Assembly: GCA_900770195.1 (NCBI GenBank)
Contig: CAAGJI010000016.1
Span: forward strand, 1 to 28,925
From: Oscillospiraceae bacterium
GTDB taxonomy: Bacteria > Bacillota > Clostridia > Oscillospirales > Ruminococcaceae
Reading direction: 5' to 3'
Length of the DNA stretch: 28,925 bases
Below the pieces are notes generated by a model. The model was not told the origin of the DNA and made no database searches. It saw only the letters and a list, made by a program, of their open reading frames with translations. Positions 18,294-25,836 of the stretch are shown here, piece after piece (position 1 is the first letter of the stretch; every line of letters begins with the position of its first letter). A program made the translations under genes and the position numbers.

Positions 18294-18355
18294 TTAAGAA
18301 TAAGTAACATTAAATAATAAAAAATTGAATTGCAGAAGTTAAATTTTTTATTAAA

Positions 18356-18389
18356 GTATTCAATGAGAGCATATACTCTCATTGAATAC
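18356..18389 (+). terminator. Perfect 14-bp hairpin between secreted-protein genes
   Basis: GTATTCAATGAGAG (18356-18369) pairs fully with CTCTCATTGAATAC (18376-18389) around a 6-base loop CATATA. The tail is AT-rich but lacks a clean T-run, so it may be a weak terminator or a processing or stabilising stem. No strong promoter is visible between it and the next gene. Confidence 0.6.
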
Positions 18390-18438
18390 ATTTATTTAAT
18401 CTTATATTTTGAATATTAAAAATAGAAAGGCGTTATTT

Positions 18439-20178
18439 ATGAGAAAGAAATTTTTAGTATTTTTACTGTCTTTGGTAATGTCTGTAGGCATATATATGCC
18501 AAAAGTTTTGGCATTAGAAAAACAAGCCAATAACGAAGTGGTCGCTATGGAGGAGAATACTAAAATGCCGACTGTTAAGGACGATACCGGTACGATAACA
18601 GAAGAAATGAAAGTTCGACTGATTGCAAAATTTGAACAGAAATATCCTAATACCGATCTCAGTGAATTTATTGCGGAATACACTTCCGATGATGATTTCG
18701 CTTATGATAATGTAAATAGTGACTATCTGTTTAAGGTTTATTATAAAGATATATGGGTTTATGATAGCTTTGAATCGAATTCAAGAGTATTTCTTGGAAT
18801 AAGAAACGATGAGGATTATGAAGCGGTTTTTAAACCAGAATTTGTCGAATCTTGCAAAGAGTTATCTTTCGATAATCTTATTAGTGAAGAATCAGCAAAG
18901 CAGATTCTCAAAGATATGCATAAGCTTACGGACAACGATACCTGCAATATTCAGCTTGTGATATATAATTATCTTACAACTGGAATGATTGGTTCAGATA
19001 ATGTTGTTCTCGCTTACAAAATCAATTTTACAGGCAATCATCCGGATATGGAATATATTATTGATGCTCATTCCGGTGAGATACTAAAAGGCGAAAGTTC
19101 TACAGTTCCATTTGAGGGTGAAAAGTACAGGATAGATGATATTACTTATATAAAGTATAACGATTATGCGGAACTTTTATCCTGTGATATGATGGCAACA
19201 AAAGTTAATATTCCAGAGGAAATTGATGGAATTCCCGTAAGAAAAATTGCCTCAGGTGCATTTAATAATTGTGTTTTACTGACGCAATTGATTATACCGG
19301 ATTCCGTTGAAGAAATTGGTAATAATGCTTTTTATGGCTGTTCTTCTCTGAAGGAGATAAAACTACCTTCTAAAATAAAAACTATTGATATAAGTGTATT
19401 TACACAATGCATAAATATTTTAGAGGTATTTATACCTGATGAAGTGGTAACTGTAAAATCAGGTGCTTTTAATTTGTGCAAAAGCTTAAAGACTGTATAT
19501 ATTCCAAAAAGTGTAATCGAAATTGAAAAAGATGTATTTGATGGATGTAATTCTTTGACAAACATTTTTTATGAAGGTTCAAAAACTGAATGGAATGAAT
19601 TGGTTTCAAGATGTGGTTTAGATTTGAATGTTAATGTAATATATAATTCATATAACCAAGAGGAAACATTGCTTGGAGATATTAATGATGATGGTTCATT
19701 TAATGTAGCAGATATTGTTATGCTCCAGAAATGGCTTTTAGGTGTTTCTGATGTTACACTTCCAAACTGGAAAGCTGCTGACTTTTGTGAAGACGGAAAG
19801 CTTAATGTATTTGACCTTTGCGTGATGAAATGCAAATTGGTTGAAAATATGCAGTCGAATCCTGAAGTTATTGACGAATTTACTCCTTGTACAGCAACCT
19901 TGGAGGATGATTTTATGGATTGGAAGGTTCATGTTATTATTAAGCATCAATATAGTGTATCAAATCATATATGGAAGATTTCTGATTTTTTTAATGTAGA
20001 TAATATTAAAAATATTAAGCAATATGAATTAAATACTCCATATCGACAAATGATTGAGATTTCATTAAACGAAAAATCTAAAGAAAATGTTTTAAAGTTA
20101 ATTCATGATATTGAAGCATTGAATATTGTGGAAATCAAAGAGATTAAACCTGTTTTTTATTATACAGGAGATGTGTAA
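18439..20178 (+). CDS. Secreted propeptide-like / leucine-rich repeat / dockerin protein without a catalytic domain
   Basis: A 579-residue exported protein. Signal peptide about 1-26 (MSVGIYMPKVLA). Residues ~45-220 resemble an FTP/PepSY protease propeptide (LISEESAKQIL; NHPDMEYIIDAHSGEILKGE). Residues ~225-400 are four or five BspA-type leucine-rich repeats (IASGAFNNC, IPDSVEEIGNNAFYGCSSL, SGAFNLCKSLKTVYIPKSV). Residues ~412-470 are a type I dockerin with two calcium-binding segments (GDINDDGSFNVADIVMLQKW; ADFCEDGKLNVFDLCVMK). The last ~95 residues have an alpha/beta pattern ending SKENVLKLIHDIEALNIVEI, which recalls the ferredoxin-like inhibitor I9 fold; that is a guess. No protease or glycosidase motif is present. 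The start at 18439 follows AGAAAGG; the longer start at 18409 would add ten charged residues before the signal. It may inhibit or chaperone its protease neighbours. Confidence 0.85.
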   Translation: MRKKFLVFLLSLVMSVGIYMPKVLALEKQANNEVVAMEENTKMPTVKDDTGTITEEMKVRLIAKFEQKYPNTDLSEFIAEYTSDDDFAYDNVNSDYLFKVYYKDIWVYDSFESNSRVFLGIRNDEDYEAVFKPEFVESCKELSFDNLISEESAKQILKDMHKLTDNDTCNIQLVIYNYLTTGMIGSDNVVLAYKINFTGNHPDMEYIIDAHSGEILKGESSTVPFEGEKYRIDDITYIKYNDYAELLSCDMMATKVNIPEEIDGIPVRKIASGAFNNCVLLTQLIIPDSVEEIGNNAFYGCSSLKEIKLPSKIKTIDISVFTQCINILEVFIPDEVVTVKSGAFNLCKSLKTVYIPKSVIEIEKDVFDGCNSLTNIFYEGSKTEWNELVSRCGLDLNVNVIYNSYNQEETLLGDINDDGSFNVADIVMLQKWLLGVSDVTLPNWKAADFCEDGKLNVFDLCVMKCKLVENMQSNPEVIDEFTPCTATLEDDFMDWKVHVIIKHQYSVSNHIWKISDFFNVDNIKNIKQYELNTPYRQMIEISLNEKSKENVLKLIHDIEALNIVEIKEIKPVFYYTGDV

Positions 20179-20199
20179 CTATATGGGAGAATGATATAT

Positions 20200-23100
20200 A
20201 TGAAGATAAAAAATATTTTAGCTAAAGTGACAATGATTATGTTAGTTATAACATTTGCTATTTCAGCATTTGTTCCAATTGGTCAATACATAAATTTGAG
20301 TGAATTGATTAATTTGGACATGAATGTTTTTGCAAATGAGTATAATGAATATTATTATGGACTGGGTGATGAACCTATTGATTACCATAGTGATCCATTA
20401 AATGTACAAAATTATAGTAATTTTGACGGAGATACAAATGTCGAGCTTCCCTCTAAAGTTGATTTAAGCGAAAGTGAATATTTTCCGCCTATTGGTTCTC
20501 AAATGGGTATGAACTCTTGTGTGGCATGGGCAACGACTTATTATCAGTTTACTTACGAAGCTAATAAATTAAATGGCATCTCGGTTGATGAAAATAATGC
20601 AAGTTCACCTGCTTGGATATTTAATCTGTGGAATGGTGGTGAAAATAAAGGATCAGCTAACATTGAAGCATATAACTTACTAAAACAGTATGGTGCTGTT
20701 ACCATGCAAGATGCACCATATCGAACAACAAACGGAAGCACTTATATTTCCTCAGATAATTTTGATTACAGTTGGTGTACAAACAGCAATGCGATGATAG
20801 AAGCTTTAAACACAAGACTTATTGGACATGATGTTATAACTATTCCGTCTCAAGGAACTGCAATTGAAAATGCCGATTCGGATTCTTTGAAAAAAATTAA
20901 ACAACTTCTTTATGGAACAAATGGCACTGACGGAAAAATTCTTAATATTAGAGTACTAATAGGTTCAAATTGGTCGTATGCTAAAAGAAATATTTATAAT
21001 GCTGAAAGTGGTCTTGCTGAGATTTATATCAATTCGGAAAACGGAAAAACTGAGGAAATCGTTTATCGTGCCTCTGAAGGTGGTAATGGACATGCTATGA
21101 CAGTGGTTGGCTATGATGATGATGTTTGGTGTGATATTAATGGTAATAATGTTATGGAACCAGCTGAACTTGGTGCATTTAAGGTTGCAAATTCTTGGGG
21201 CGATGATTGGTGCAACGAAGGTTATGTCTGGGTTGCATATGATGCATTGAATAAAGTATCGGCGGTATCTGGAAACTGGGAGTCATCTGAAGATGGAGAA
21301 AGAAATTCTATTTTTGATCGGGGTATATATGTAAATGGAAGTAAGGCAAATGCTTTTTATTATATCGATGTTGAAAATAAAGAAGTAGAATATGTTGGCC
21401 AGCTGACAATAGACACTGATTATCGTAATAGTCTTAGCGTATATGCAGGCAGAAATACTTCAATATCAACATCAATTTCAAATATGGCACAAAAGTTTAA
21501 ATTAGTTGGCGATAGCAGCAAGGAAATTTCATATGAAGGAACGATAGTATTTGATTATGCTGACCTTGCCGAGCCGATCAGCGATTACATTTCCGATTAT
21601 AATTGGTTTATAAGATTAAAAGGTAATCACAACAGCTCATCATTTAAAATCACAGATAATCTTTCAAATACTATAGTTGATTTTGGAGATATTTCTACTG
21701 GAGACAGTTATAAACCAATTTCGCTGTCAATGGGAGATTTGAATTATGATGGAGTTAATGATGTAAAAGATTCTAAAATTCTTTTTAACGCTGTGTACAG
21801 AGGTGGTAAGCTGTCAAACTTACAAGAATATCTTGCCTCAAATATGAATTCCAAGTTTCCAATCAATGCAGCGGTAACGCCATCGAAATTTGACGATATA
21901 GGTACTGTTCTTGATGATATAAATGTAGGAAATATCAATTGGGATACAGTTCCTGCAGATGTTGATCTGCAGACGCTTATTGACGGAGATTATGATGTGT
22001 TATTTATAAACTGTTCTTCAAATGCAGACGTAGATGGAGAAGTTATAAGGGGATTTGTAGAACAAGGCGGAACAGTTTATGCATCTGATTGGGCTCTTGA
22101 TTCTATAGAAGATGCGTTTCCAGAAAGAAACATTACTCACGTCGTTATGGAACCTCAGAATACCGTCGGAAATGTAGTTGATAAAGGTTTGTTAACATCA
22201 ATCGGGTTAGAAAACATTCCTATTGATTTTGATATGGCTAGTTGGCGTTTAGTAACTTCGGAACTTCAAGATGATGTTACTGTATATATCGAAGGAAAAG
22301 TAACAGGTGCACTCAGTAAATCATATCCATTGGTTTTCTCATTCCCTTATGGAGATAACGGTGGGAAGGTATTCTATACTTCGTTCCACCAAAGTGCAAA
22401 CAGTTCTCAGGAAATGAATGAGTTTATGAACGATCTAGTTATTATGATTAATCATAATAAGGATATTAACGCAATCAGCGAGTGGAGTAAAGAAAACGGA
22501 TATAAGAACATTATGCCTGTAACAGCGGTTCTTAATTCGGCAGAAGAATCCGATTCTTATTTGTTAAACAATATTGATACGACAAGTGATTTTGCAATTT
22601 TAACAGACGAATCCGGCGACGTTTCCATAAAGTTGATCGCTCCTGATGGTAGTATATATACAAATTATGAAAATGGCGAATTTGTAACTGGAGATATTGA
22701 GACTACAGACAACGAAATGCAAATTTACAGTATGGGAAAAAGAGGTCTGAGTGTTTCAGCACCGATTGTTGCAGACAATGGAGAATGGAGCTTCAGAATC
22801 GTGTCAAATGTGTCGTATAGAAGCTCATTTGCTGTGGCAGCAGCAGAAAAATCAAAGAAAATCTCTACGGAGAATTATACCGTAGATTACAAAATTGCCG
22901 AGGATTGGGGAAGCGGTCAAAATATACAAGTTACAATTACGAATACCGGAGATGAACCTATTCGCAACTGGGCTCTGAAGTGCGATAACTTCCATGGAAC
23001 AGTAACAAATGTATGGAATGGTATGTTGCATGGCGAAAATATTATAAGAAATGCCATGTACAATTCTGATATTGCTCCTGGAACTTCTGTGACACTTGGA

Positions 23101-23481
23101 TATACATTGACAAATGCAGATGGAGAAATTCCAGTTATGAATTTGTGTAATTTCCGAAAAGTAAAACAAGAAGGATATACGGTTGAAATGGACGTATTGT
23201 CTGAATGGGGATCAGGATTCATAGGTGCAATTACGATAACCAATACAACAGATGATCCTATTATGGCATGGGAATTGAGCTTTGATACTGAAAACTTTGA
23301 TATTTCGAGTACGAGTCAGTTTTTGATTCTTGAAAATACGGATAATCATTATAAGATCACAGGAACATATAACGGAAACATTCCAATTCCTGCAAACACA
23401 AGTATTACGCTACAATTCAATGGGATAAAAAGTGAAAATCCATATTTAACAAATATATTTTTAACAGAAGCAACGTTTTAA
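20200..23481 (+). CDS. Secreted papain-like (C1) cysteine protease with C-terminal CBM2-like pair
   Basis: A 1093-residue exported protein with a hydrophobic N-terminus (about 8-27; possible cleavage after NVFA). The C1 peptidase domain (~80-360) has the oxyanion Q101, catalytic C107 (GMNSCVAWATTY), H298 (GHAMTVVGYD) and N331 (KVANSWGDDW), all in papain order. Next come a beta region, one dockerin-like calcium segment (GDLNYDGVNDVKDSKILF, about 512-529), an alpha/beta domain (~590-760) resembling a glutamine-amidotransferase or ThuA fold (DVLFINCSS, GFVEQGGTVYASDWAL), a beta domain (~780-885), and two CBM2-like modules (~888-1093) homologous to those of the metalloprotease. The start at 20200 has GGGAGA nine bases before it; the ATG at 20191 directly abuts that site. 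Only 21 bases separate it from the preceding gene, so they are co-transcribed. Confidence 0.9.
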   Translation: MKIKNILAKVTMIMLVITFAISAFVPIGQYINLSELINLDMNVFANEYNEYYYGLGDEPIDYHSDPLNVQNYSNFDGDTNVELPSKVDLSESEYFPPIGSQMGMNSCVAWATTYYQFTYEANKLNGISVDENNASSPAWIFNLWNGGENKGSANIEAYNLLKQYGAVTMQDAPYRTTNGSTYISSDNFDYSWCTNSNAMIEALNTRLIGHDVITIPSQGTAIENADSDSLKKIKQLLYGTNGTDGKILNIRVLIGSNWSYAKRNIYNAESGLAEIYINSENGKTEEIVYRASEGGNGHAMTVVGYDDDVWCDINGNNVMEPAELGAFKVANSWGDDWCNEGYVWVAYDALNKVSAVSGNWESSEDGERNSIFDRGIYVNGSKANAFYYIDVENKEVEYVGQLTIDTDYRNSLSVYAGRNTSISTSISNMAQKFKLVGDSSKEISYEGTIVFDYADLAEPISDYISDYNWFIRLKGNHNSSSFKITDNLSNTIVDFGDISTGDSYKPISLSMGDLNYDGVNDVKDSKILFNAVYRGGKLSNLQEYLASNMNSKFPINAAVTPSKFDDIGTVLDDINVGNINWDTVPADVDLQTLIDGDYDVLFINCSSNADVDGEVIRGFVEQGGTVYASDWALDSIEDAFPERNITHVVMEPQNTVGNVVDKGLLTSIGLENIPIDFDMASWRLVTSELQDDVTVYIEGKVTGALSKSYPLVFSFPYGDNGGKVFYTSFHQSANSSQEMNEFMNDLVIMINHNKDINAISEWSKENGYKNIMPVTAVLNSAEESDSYLLNNIDTTSDFAILTDESGDVSIKLIAPDGSIYTNYENGEFVTGDIETTDNEMQIYSMGKRGLSVSAPIVADNGEWSFRIVSNVSYRSSFAVAAAEKSKKISTENYTVDYKIAEDWGSGQNIQVTITNTGDEPIRNWALKCDNFHGTVTNVWNGMLHGENIIRNAMYNSDIAPGTSVTLGYTLTNADGEIPVMNLCNFRKVKQEGYTVEMDVLSEWGSGFIGAITITNTTDDPIMAWELSFDTENFDISSTSQFLILENTDNHYKITGTYNGNIPIPANTSITLQFNGIKSENPYLTNIFLTEATF

Positions 23482-23526
23482 ATATAGAGATTAAATTTCA
23501 ATTAATTTTCTTGATATATTTTTATA

Positions 23527-23552
23527 AGGCAGCTATAATTTTATAGCTGCCT
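23527..23552. terminator. Hairpin closing the secreted-protease operon
   Basis: AGGCAGCTATAA (23527-23538) and TTATAGCTGCCT (23541-23552) are perfect complements. No long T-run follows on the plus strand. It is the boundary before the accessory region. Confidence 0.65.
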
Positions 23553-23710
23553 ATCTAATTTTAAATAAAAGATAAATGAAATATATTAATATAAAAATTA
23601 GACTAATTGATTTTACAGTCGGTTTAATTGTACATACCATTTTCTACTGTCTTTGTTGTACTTGGTTATATGGCGTTTTCTACCTTAAATACAAGTTCCA
23701 AACCGCTTCG

Positions 23711-23905
23711 TTATTCTGTAATCTTCCCGTTTCTCACATAGTCATCAATTTCTGAGATTTTAAATTTATACTGTTTTCCTGCTTTGTAGTAGGGAATCTT
23801 ATTTGCCTTTATCCATGCACGAATGGTATCCTTACTCACGCTGAGATGATTCGCAATGTCATCTAAATTGACCCATTTCTCTACCACATTATTTTCGCCG
23901 TTCAT
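23711..23905 (-). CDS. Excisionase-like helix-turn-helix DNA-binding protein
   Basis: A 64-residue protein of the MerR/Xis winged-helix type: WVNLDDIANHLSVSKDTIRA followed by WIKANKIPYYKAGKQYKFK, with a short tail EIDDYVRNGKITE. Proteins of this type either direct excision of mobile elements or act as small regulators next to accessory and defence genes. The start at 23905 is six bases from GGAGG; the ATG at 23908 would leave only three. It is the last gene of a minus-strand operon, 14 bases after the 209-residue gene. No integrase follows it in the window, so an excisionase role is doubtful and a role regulating its own operon is at least as likely. Confidence 0.85.
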   Translation of the reverse strand: MNGENNVVEKWVNLDDIANHLSVSKDTIRAWIKANKIPYYKAGKQYKFKISEIDDYVRNGKITE

Positions 23906-23919
23906 CATGTACCTCCAAC

Positions 23920-24549
23920 TTATAATTGAAATCCTAATTCACGTAATTCTGCTATCAGATCCACTTTCTTTATACACCAGTGCGTTCTGTTGAACTCATT
24001 GAAAGATGAATTGCCTCGTATATCTAAGTCAAATAAAGATTCATTCAGTCGCTGCTGTGGCAGAAGATAAATAATATGAGGATATATCTTCACTGCCTCG
24101 TGACGAACTTTTAACTGACGGATATAGCCTAATCCAAGAACCTGGTCTTCATCTGTATGTCCATAACTGATATTTTCATTTGCAAAGATAGATGGAAAAG
24201 TAAGTACTCTTTTTTGTGTTTCTGATGATGAAATCGGAAATTCTTTTACTAATTCATCGCCCATATACTCTTTCAAGGAACGGTCAATGCTTAATGTGAA
24301 AGGCTGTGTGTTATAAAGATCTATCTCATCTCTAACGATCAGATTATAATATTCGTTATTAAGAGAGAGCGTTGCAAGTTTCGGAGCTTGTATTACAAGC
24401 TGAGGTGGTGTATTAAGCGTTTGCAATGTGACATTCAAATTATCAACATGATTTGCAAATACATTTTTTTCACCCGTTTGCTGAATTGTTTGAGTATCCG
24501 GATGAAGGCTTAAAGTTACAGGCTGATTGGGTTGTATGTCATTTGACAT
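23920..24549 (-). CDS. Uncharacterised protein with GEKN motif near the N-terminus
   Basis: A 209-residue cytoplasmic protein; function unknown. A Q-rich start leads to TGEKNVFANHVDNLNVTLQT (about 25-44), a motif also present at the end of the protein encoded upstream. The middle has LTFPSIFANEN (about 115-125) and a segment QVLGLGYIRQLKVRHEAVKI, followed by the LLPQQRLNESLFDLDIRG stretch; the C-terminus is FNRTHWCIKKVDLIAELREL. I recall similar 'N.THW.IK..DL' C-termini in many hypothetical proteins of gut Firmicutes, but no function. No signal peptide or membrane helix. GAGGAGG lies seven bases before ATG. It is the second gene of the operon, 21 bases after the first. Pairing with a motif-sharing neighbour suggests the two proteins interact or bind a common partner. 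Confidence 0.75.
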   Translation of the reverse strand: MSNDIQPNQPVTLSLHPDTQTIQQTGEKNVFANHVDNLNVTLQTLNTPPQLVIQAPKLATLSLNNEYYNLIVRDEIDLYNTQPFTLSIDRSLKEYMGDELVKEFPISSSETQKRVLTFPSIFANENISYGHTDEDQVLGLGYIRQLKVRHEAVKIYPHIIYLLPQQRLNESLFDLDIRGNSSFNEFNRTHWCIKKVDLIAELRELGFQL

Positions 24550-24570
24550 CGCAGAACCTCCTCTTTAGTT

Positions 24571-25371
24571 TCATAGATTTAATGTATCAACGCGGTCGAT
24601 GTGTATATTTTTCTCACCGTACTGATTTACAATAGTTGCATGATTGATATATTGTGTTGTTGCTTTTTGACTGTCAGCTGATTTACCTTCAAAGTTATTG
24701 TCTTCGGCAGCTTTTGGAATGGATTCTACGAAAATCTCCTGTGCAATACAATCACTTACTGTTCCTGCATACTTTCCACGATTTGGATACCACTGCTGAT
24801 ATGTTGCTGCACCTCTTTCATTGCAATCGGAGCGATGCATAATAATAAAGTGCCAGATTCCCAGAAGAAAAGGTTCTATCACAAAAGATTCCGTTTCAAT
24901 CAATTTTTCTTTGGTAACAAAAGCACCATTTTCAAATATGTAAAAAGGAGTATCAGATTCAATGGTGTGGTCACTTTTAATCATACCAAGCAAACAACGT
25001 GTAAGCAGGATATACTTATCAGGGTCTGTAAATTCTTGTACAAACTCAGACATCAATATCAAAGCAGATGAATCGGAACTTTTTACATCTTTATCAAATG
25101 ACCATTTCATATCCGCATCAGAAAAAGATGTAAAAGCTTCCAGTGAGTTGGTGCAGGTTTTGAATTGACTGGTATAAGTCTTTAAACTGGAACAGTTCAT
25201 AAAATCTTTCATTTGATAAACTGAAATAAGCCTCCTGAACGTTTCTTGTTCAGAGAGGCTTTCTTTGTGTCCTTTTGTATGCTCTGTAGAGGTTGTAAGA
25301 ACAGGTCTTGCTCTTAGCAGTTGCGTAAAAAATGTACCGCCGCAGAGATAGGGAATTGATTCATTTGCCAT
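24571..25371 (-). CDS. Uncharacterised protein with GEKN motif at the C-terminus
   Basis: A 266-residue protein; function unknown. It starts MANESIPYLCGGTFFTQLLR, is mostly helical by eye (FRRLISVYQMKDFM, ALILMSEFVQEF, YILLTRCLLGMI), and has an FVIEPFLLGIWHFIIMHRSD hydrophobic stretch at about 165-185, probably buried helix and not a membrane span. It ends YINHATIVNQYGEKNIHIDR then VDTLNL, nearly the same motif that opens the next protein. AGAGG is six bases before ATG. It is the first gene of the three-gene minus-strand operon behind the promoter at about 25494. The tail could be an oligomerisation or recruitment element. No nuclease, NTPase or other catalytic motif is evident. Confidence 0.75.
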   Translation of the reverse strand: MANESIPYLCGGTFFTQLLRARPVLTTSTEHTKGHKESLSEQETFRRLISVYQMKDFMNCSSLKTYTSQFKTCTNSLEAFTSFSDADMKWSFDKDVKSSDSSALILMSEFVQEFTDPDKYILLTRCLLGMIKSDHTIESDTPFYIFENGAFVTKEKLIETESFVIEPFLLGIWHFIIMHRSDCNERGAATYQQWYPNRGKYAGTVSDCIAQEIFVESIPKAAEDNNFEGKSADSQKATTQYINHATIVNQYGEKNIHIDRVDTLNL

Positions 25372-25393
25372 AGGTTGCCTCTGATTTTCAAAT

Positions 25394-25439
25394 ATTAACT
25401 CGATTAACGGAAAATGCTATTGCAATTAACCGGATTAAC
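25394..25439. repeat. Four ATTAAC repeats in the leader of the minus-strand operon
   Basis: ATTAAC occurs at 25394, 25403, 25425 and 25434. The copies form two pairs with a 9-base period (ATTAAC-nnn-ATTAACG), and the pairs are 31 bases apart, about three helical turns. They lie between the promoter and the start codon of the 266-residue gene, where a bound protein could block transcription. A natural candidate is the helix-turn-helix protein encoded in the same operon (inference). Confidence 0.6.
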
Positions 25440-25493
25440 GATATTCTTTTTATTAGATGAAGTAAAAATCCACATCAAATCATATTAAAACTT

Positions 25494-25530
25494 ATTATAT
25501 CAGAAATACACACACTTTACCAGTGGTAAG
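25494..25530 (-). promoter_or_regulatory. Promoter of the minus-strand operon with overlapping palindrome
   Basis: Read on the minus strand, TGA-TATAAT places an extended -10 box at 25494-25499. A 13-bp palindrome TTACCA-G-TGGTAA (25517-25529) covers the expected -35 region, so a repressor bound there would block RNA polymerase. Confidence 0.6.
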
Positions 25531-25765
25531 ACGTAAATTTTGTATGAACAGCTAAAAGAAGTCGCTTTGGAGCGTTAGTATTTGGCTGAAGTACACATAC
25601 ATCGTTGATGTTATTTCTGATAATTCAATGGAGAGCAACATCTCCGAAAAATTCATACTGTGCCTGATTACGTATAGGGCAATGTCTGGATACATAAAAA
25701 AGCTTTTTTCAAAAAGCTGAAATGTGTACCCTTTCTTCCTTATACCTTTTTTCAGGCAAAAGGAT
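25531..25765. other. Non-coding interval between divergent genes
   Basis: No credible frame is present. It contains AGCTTTTT-TC-AAAAAGCT (25701-25718), an A/T-rich inverted repeat. I find no clear promoter for the plus-strand gene, although the long leader implies one in this interval. Confidence 0.5.
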
Positions 25766-25793
25766 AGTCAGGCTGCACGAACCTGACTTTTTT
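25766..25793 (+). terminator. Terminator-like hairpin in the leader of the 25837 gene
   Basis: AGTCAGG (25766-25772) pairs with CCTGACT (25782-25788) and six T residues follow. It lies 44 bases before a start codon on the same strand, so it may work as an attenuator. A second CAGG at 25753-25756 could compete for the CCTG arm. Confidence 0.65.
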
Positions 25794-25836
25794 GTATCTG
25801 CGTTGCCCTTGCTGTCACAGGCAGAAAGGACAACCT

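Noticed and set aside
23617..23690. Minus-strand frame reading GRKRHITKYNKDSRKWYVQL after the helix-turn-helix gene
   Set aside because: It looks protein-like (about 23 residues) but has no start codon and soon meets a stop; it may be an integrase or phage gene remnant but cannot be supported.
25394..25439. CRISPR-like array
   Set aside because: The repeats are only six bases with 3- and 16-base gaps, far below CRISPR repeat and spacer sizes; they fit an operator better.
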